Source: Deltaproteobacteria bacterium UBA2957 (GTDB lineage Bacteria > Myxococcota_A > UBA796). From it: a DNA stretch of 6,232 bases. Each line of letters starts with the position of its first letter. The stretch's first letter is position 1. The DNA lies in assembly GCA_002348535.1 (NCBI GenBank), contig DEBL01000095.1, forward strand, positions 1 to 6,232, in the 5' to 3' direction. Below the pieces are notes generated by a model. It made no database searches. It saw nothing but the letters and a program-made list of their open reading frames with translations, and was not told the DNA's origin. Below are positions 6,059 through 6,232 of the stretch, one piece after another. Position numbers and translations under genes: made by a program.

Positions 6059-6232
6059 TCAAGGGGTCCTTCGAAATAATAACTTCCAAGGAATGAAGAG
6101 TGGTACTTCTTTTCGATACTGCTCGTATTCTTCACCGAAGACCTCGACGAGTTGGGGCTCTTGTCGAACCACCTTCTCGATCAGGGACCCGGCAAGAAGC
6201 AGGGGTACCAGAATGAAACAGAATGAAACAGA
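6059..6232 (-). CDS. Isoprenylcysteine carboxyl methyltransferase-like membrane protein, C-terminal end (5' truncated by window edge)
   Basis: The minus strand is open from the window edge (6232) to TGA at 6061-6059, giving 57 codons. The peptide starts with a hydrophobic stretch (FCFILVPLLLAGSLI, residues 4-18), followed by VVRQEPQLVEVFGEEYEQY (21-39) and VPLFIPW (43-49). This pattern (R-x-E-x-x-L-x-x-x-FG-x-x-Y-x-x-Y, then V-P-x-x-IP) is the typical C-terminal signature of the bacterial ICMT/PEMT family of integral-membrane, SAM-dependent methyltransferases. The SAM-binding and earlier membrane segments are outside the window. In bacteria these enzymes have varied and mostly unknown substrates. 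It sits 17 bp upstream of the radical SAM gene in the same direction, so co-transcription is likely. The family call rests on the tail only. Confidence 0.75.
   Translation of the reverse strand, partial: SVSFCFILVPLLLAGSLIEKVVRQEPQLVEVFGEEYEQYRKEVPLFIPWKLLFRRTP
6211..6230. repeat. Two tandem copies of a 10-bp unit at the window edge
   Basis: GAATGAAACA is present twice in perfect tandem (6211-6220, 6221-6230), and the final two bases GA would start a third copy. It lies inside the ICMT-like coding region. The unit is not a multiple of three. Confidence 0.8.

Noticed and set aside
1..6232. tRNA, rRNA, CRISPR arrays, insertion sequences, attachment sites
   Set aside because: Gaps between genes are at most 131 bp and contain no spaced repeats, cloverleaf-like sequence or transposase fragments.

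Overview
The window looks like chromosomal DNA of a diderm (Gram-negative) bacterium. It carries an mnmE-type tRNA-modification GTPase, a proteobacterial-type glutathione synthetase (GshB), an exported TPR protein and a membrane-anchored LysM protein. Base composition is moderately GC-rich by eye. The mix of GshB, large TPR and TPR-LysM proteins, and a BchE-like B12/radical-SAM enzyme would fit a deltaproteobacterial or myxobacterial-like lineage. That placement is a low-confidence inference. I see no mobile elements, rRNA, tRNA or CRISPR.

The plus-strand half (1-3130) begins inside mnmE, of which only the C-terminal part is present: the end of the first helical segment, the G domain and the C-terminal helices with the FCIGK tail. 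After a 62-bp gap comes gshB, whose best start is GTG 915 rather than GTG 882. Its stop overlaps the start of a 419-aa secreted TPR protein by an ATGA junction, so the two are probably translated together.

A 42-bp gap (3131-3172) separates this half from the convergent minus-strand genes. It holds a GC-rich hairpin that works as a plausible terminator in both directions.

The minus-strand half reads, in transcription order: the last 57 codons of an isoprenylcysteine-methyltransferase-like membrane protein (6232-6059, cut by the window edge); a BchE-like cobalamin-binding/radical SAM enzyme (6041-4587); a 98-aa secreted helical protein whose ATG shares one base with the preceding stop (4587-4291); a 131-bp gap with inverted repeats; and a TPR/coiled-coil/transmembrane/LysM protein (4159-3173). 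The first three are packed like an operon. The LysM gene may be read through or have its own weak promoter in the gap.

Functional picture: the plus side is housekeeping (tRNA wobble-uridine modification, glutathione synthesis) plus an envelope TPR protein. The minus side looks like an uncharacterised biosynthetic or modification cassette (B12-radical SAM, ICMT-like methyltransferase, small periplasmic helical protein) next to a peptidoglycan-binding tether. The points most worth a second look are the degenerate G4/G5 nucleotide-specificity motifs in MnmE, the radical SAM/ICMT/small-protein cassette, and the odd leader of the LysM gene, which contains a copy of the anti-Shine-Dalgarno sequence instead of a Shine-Dalgarno.
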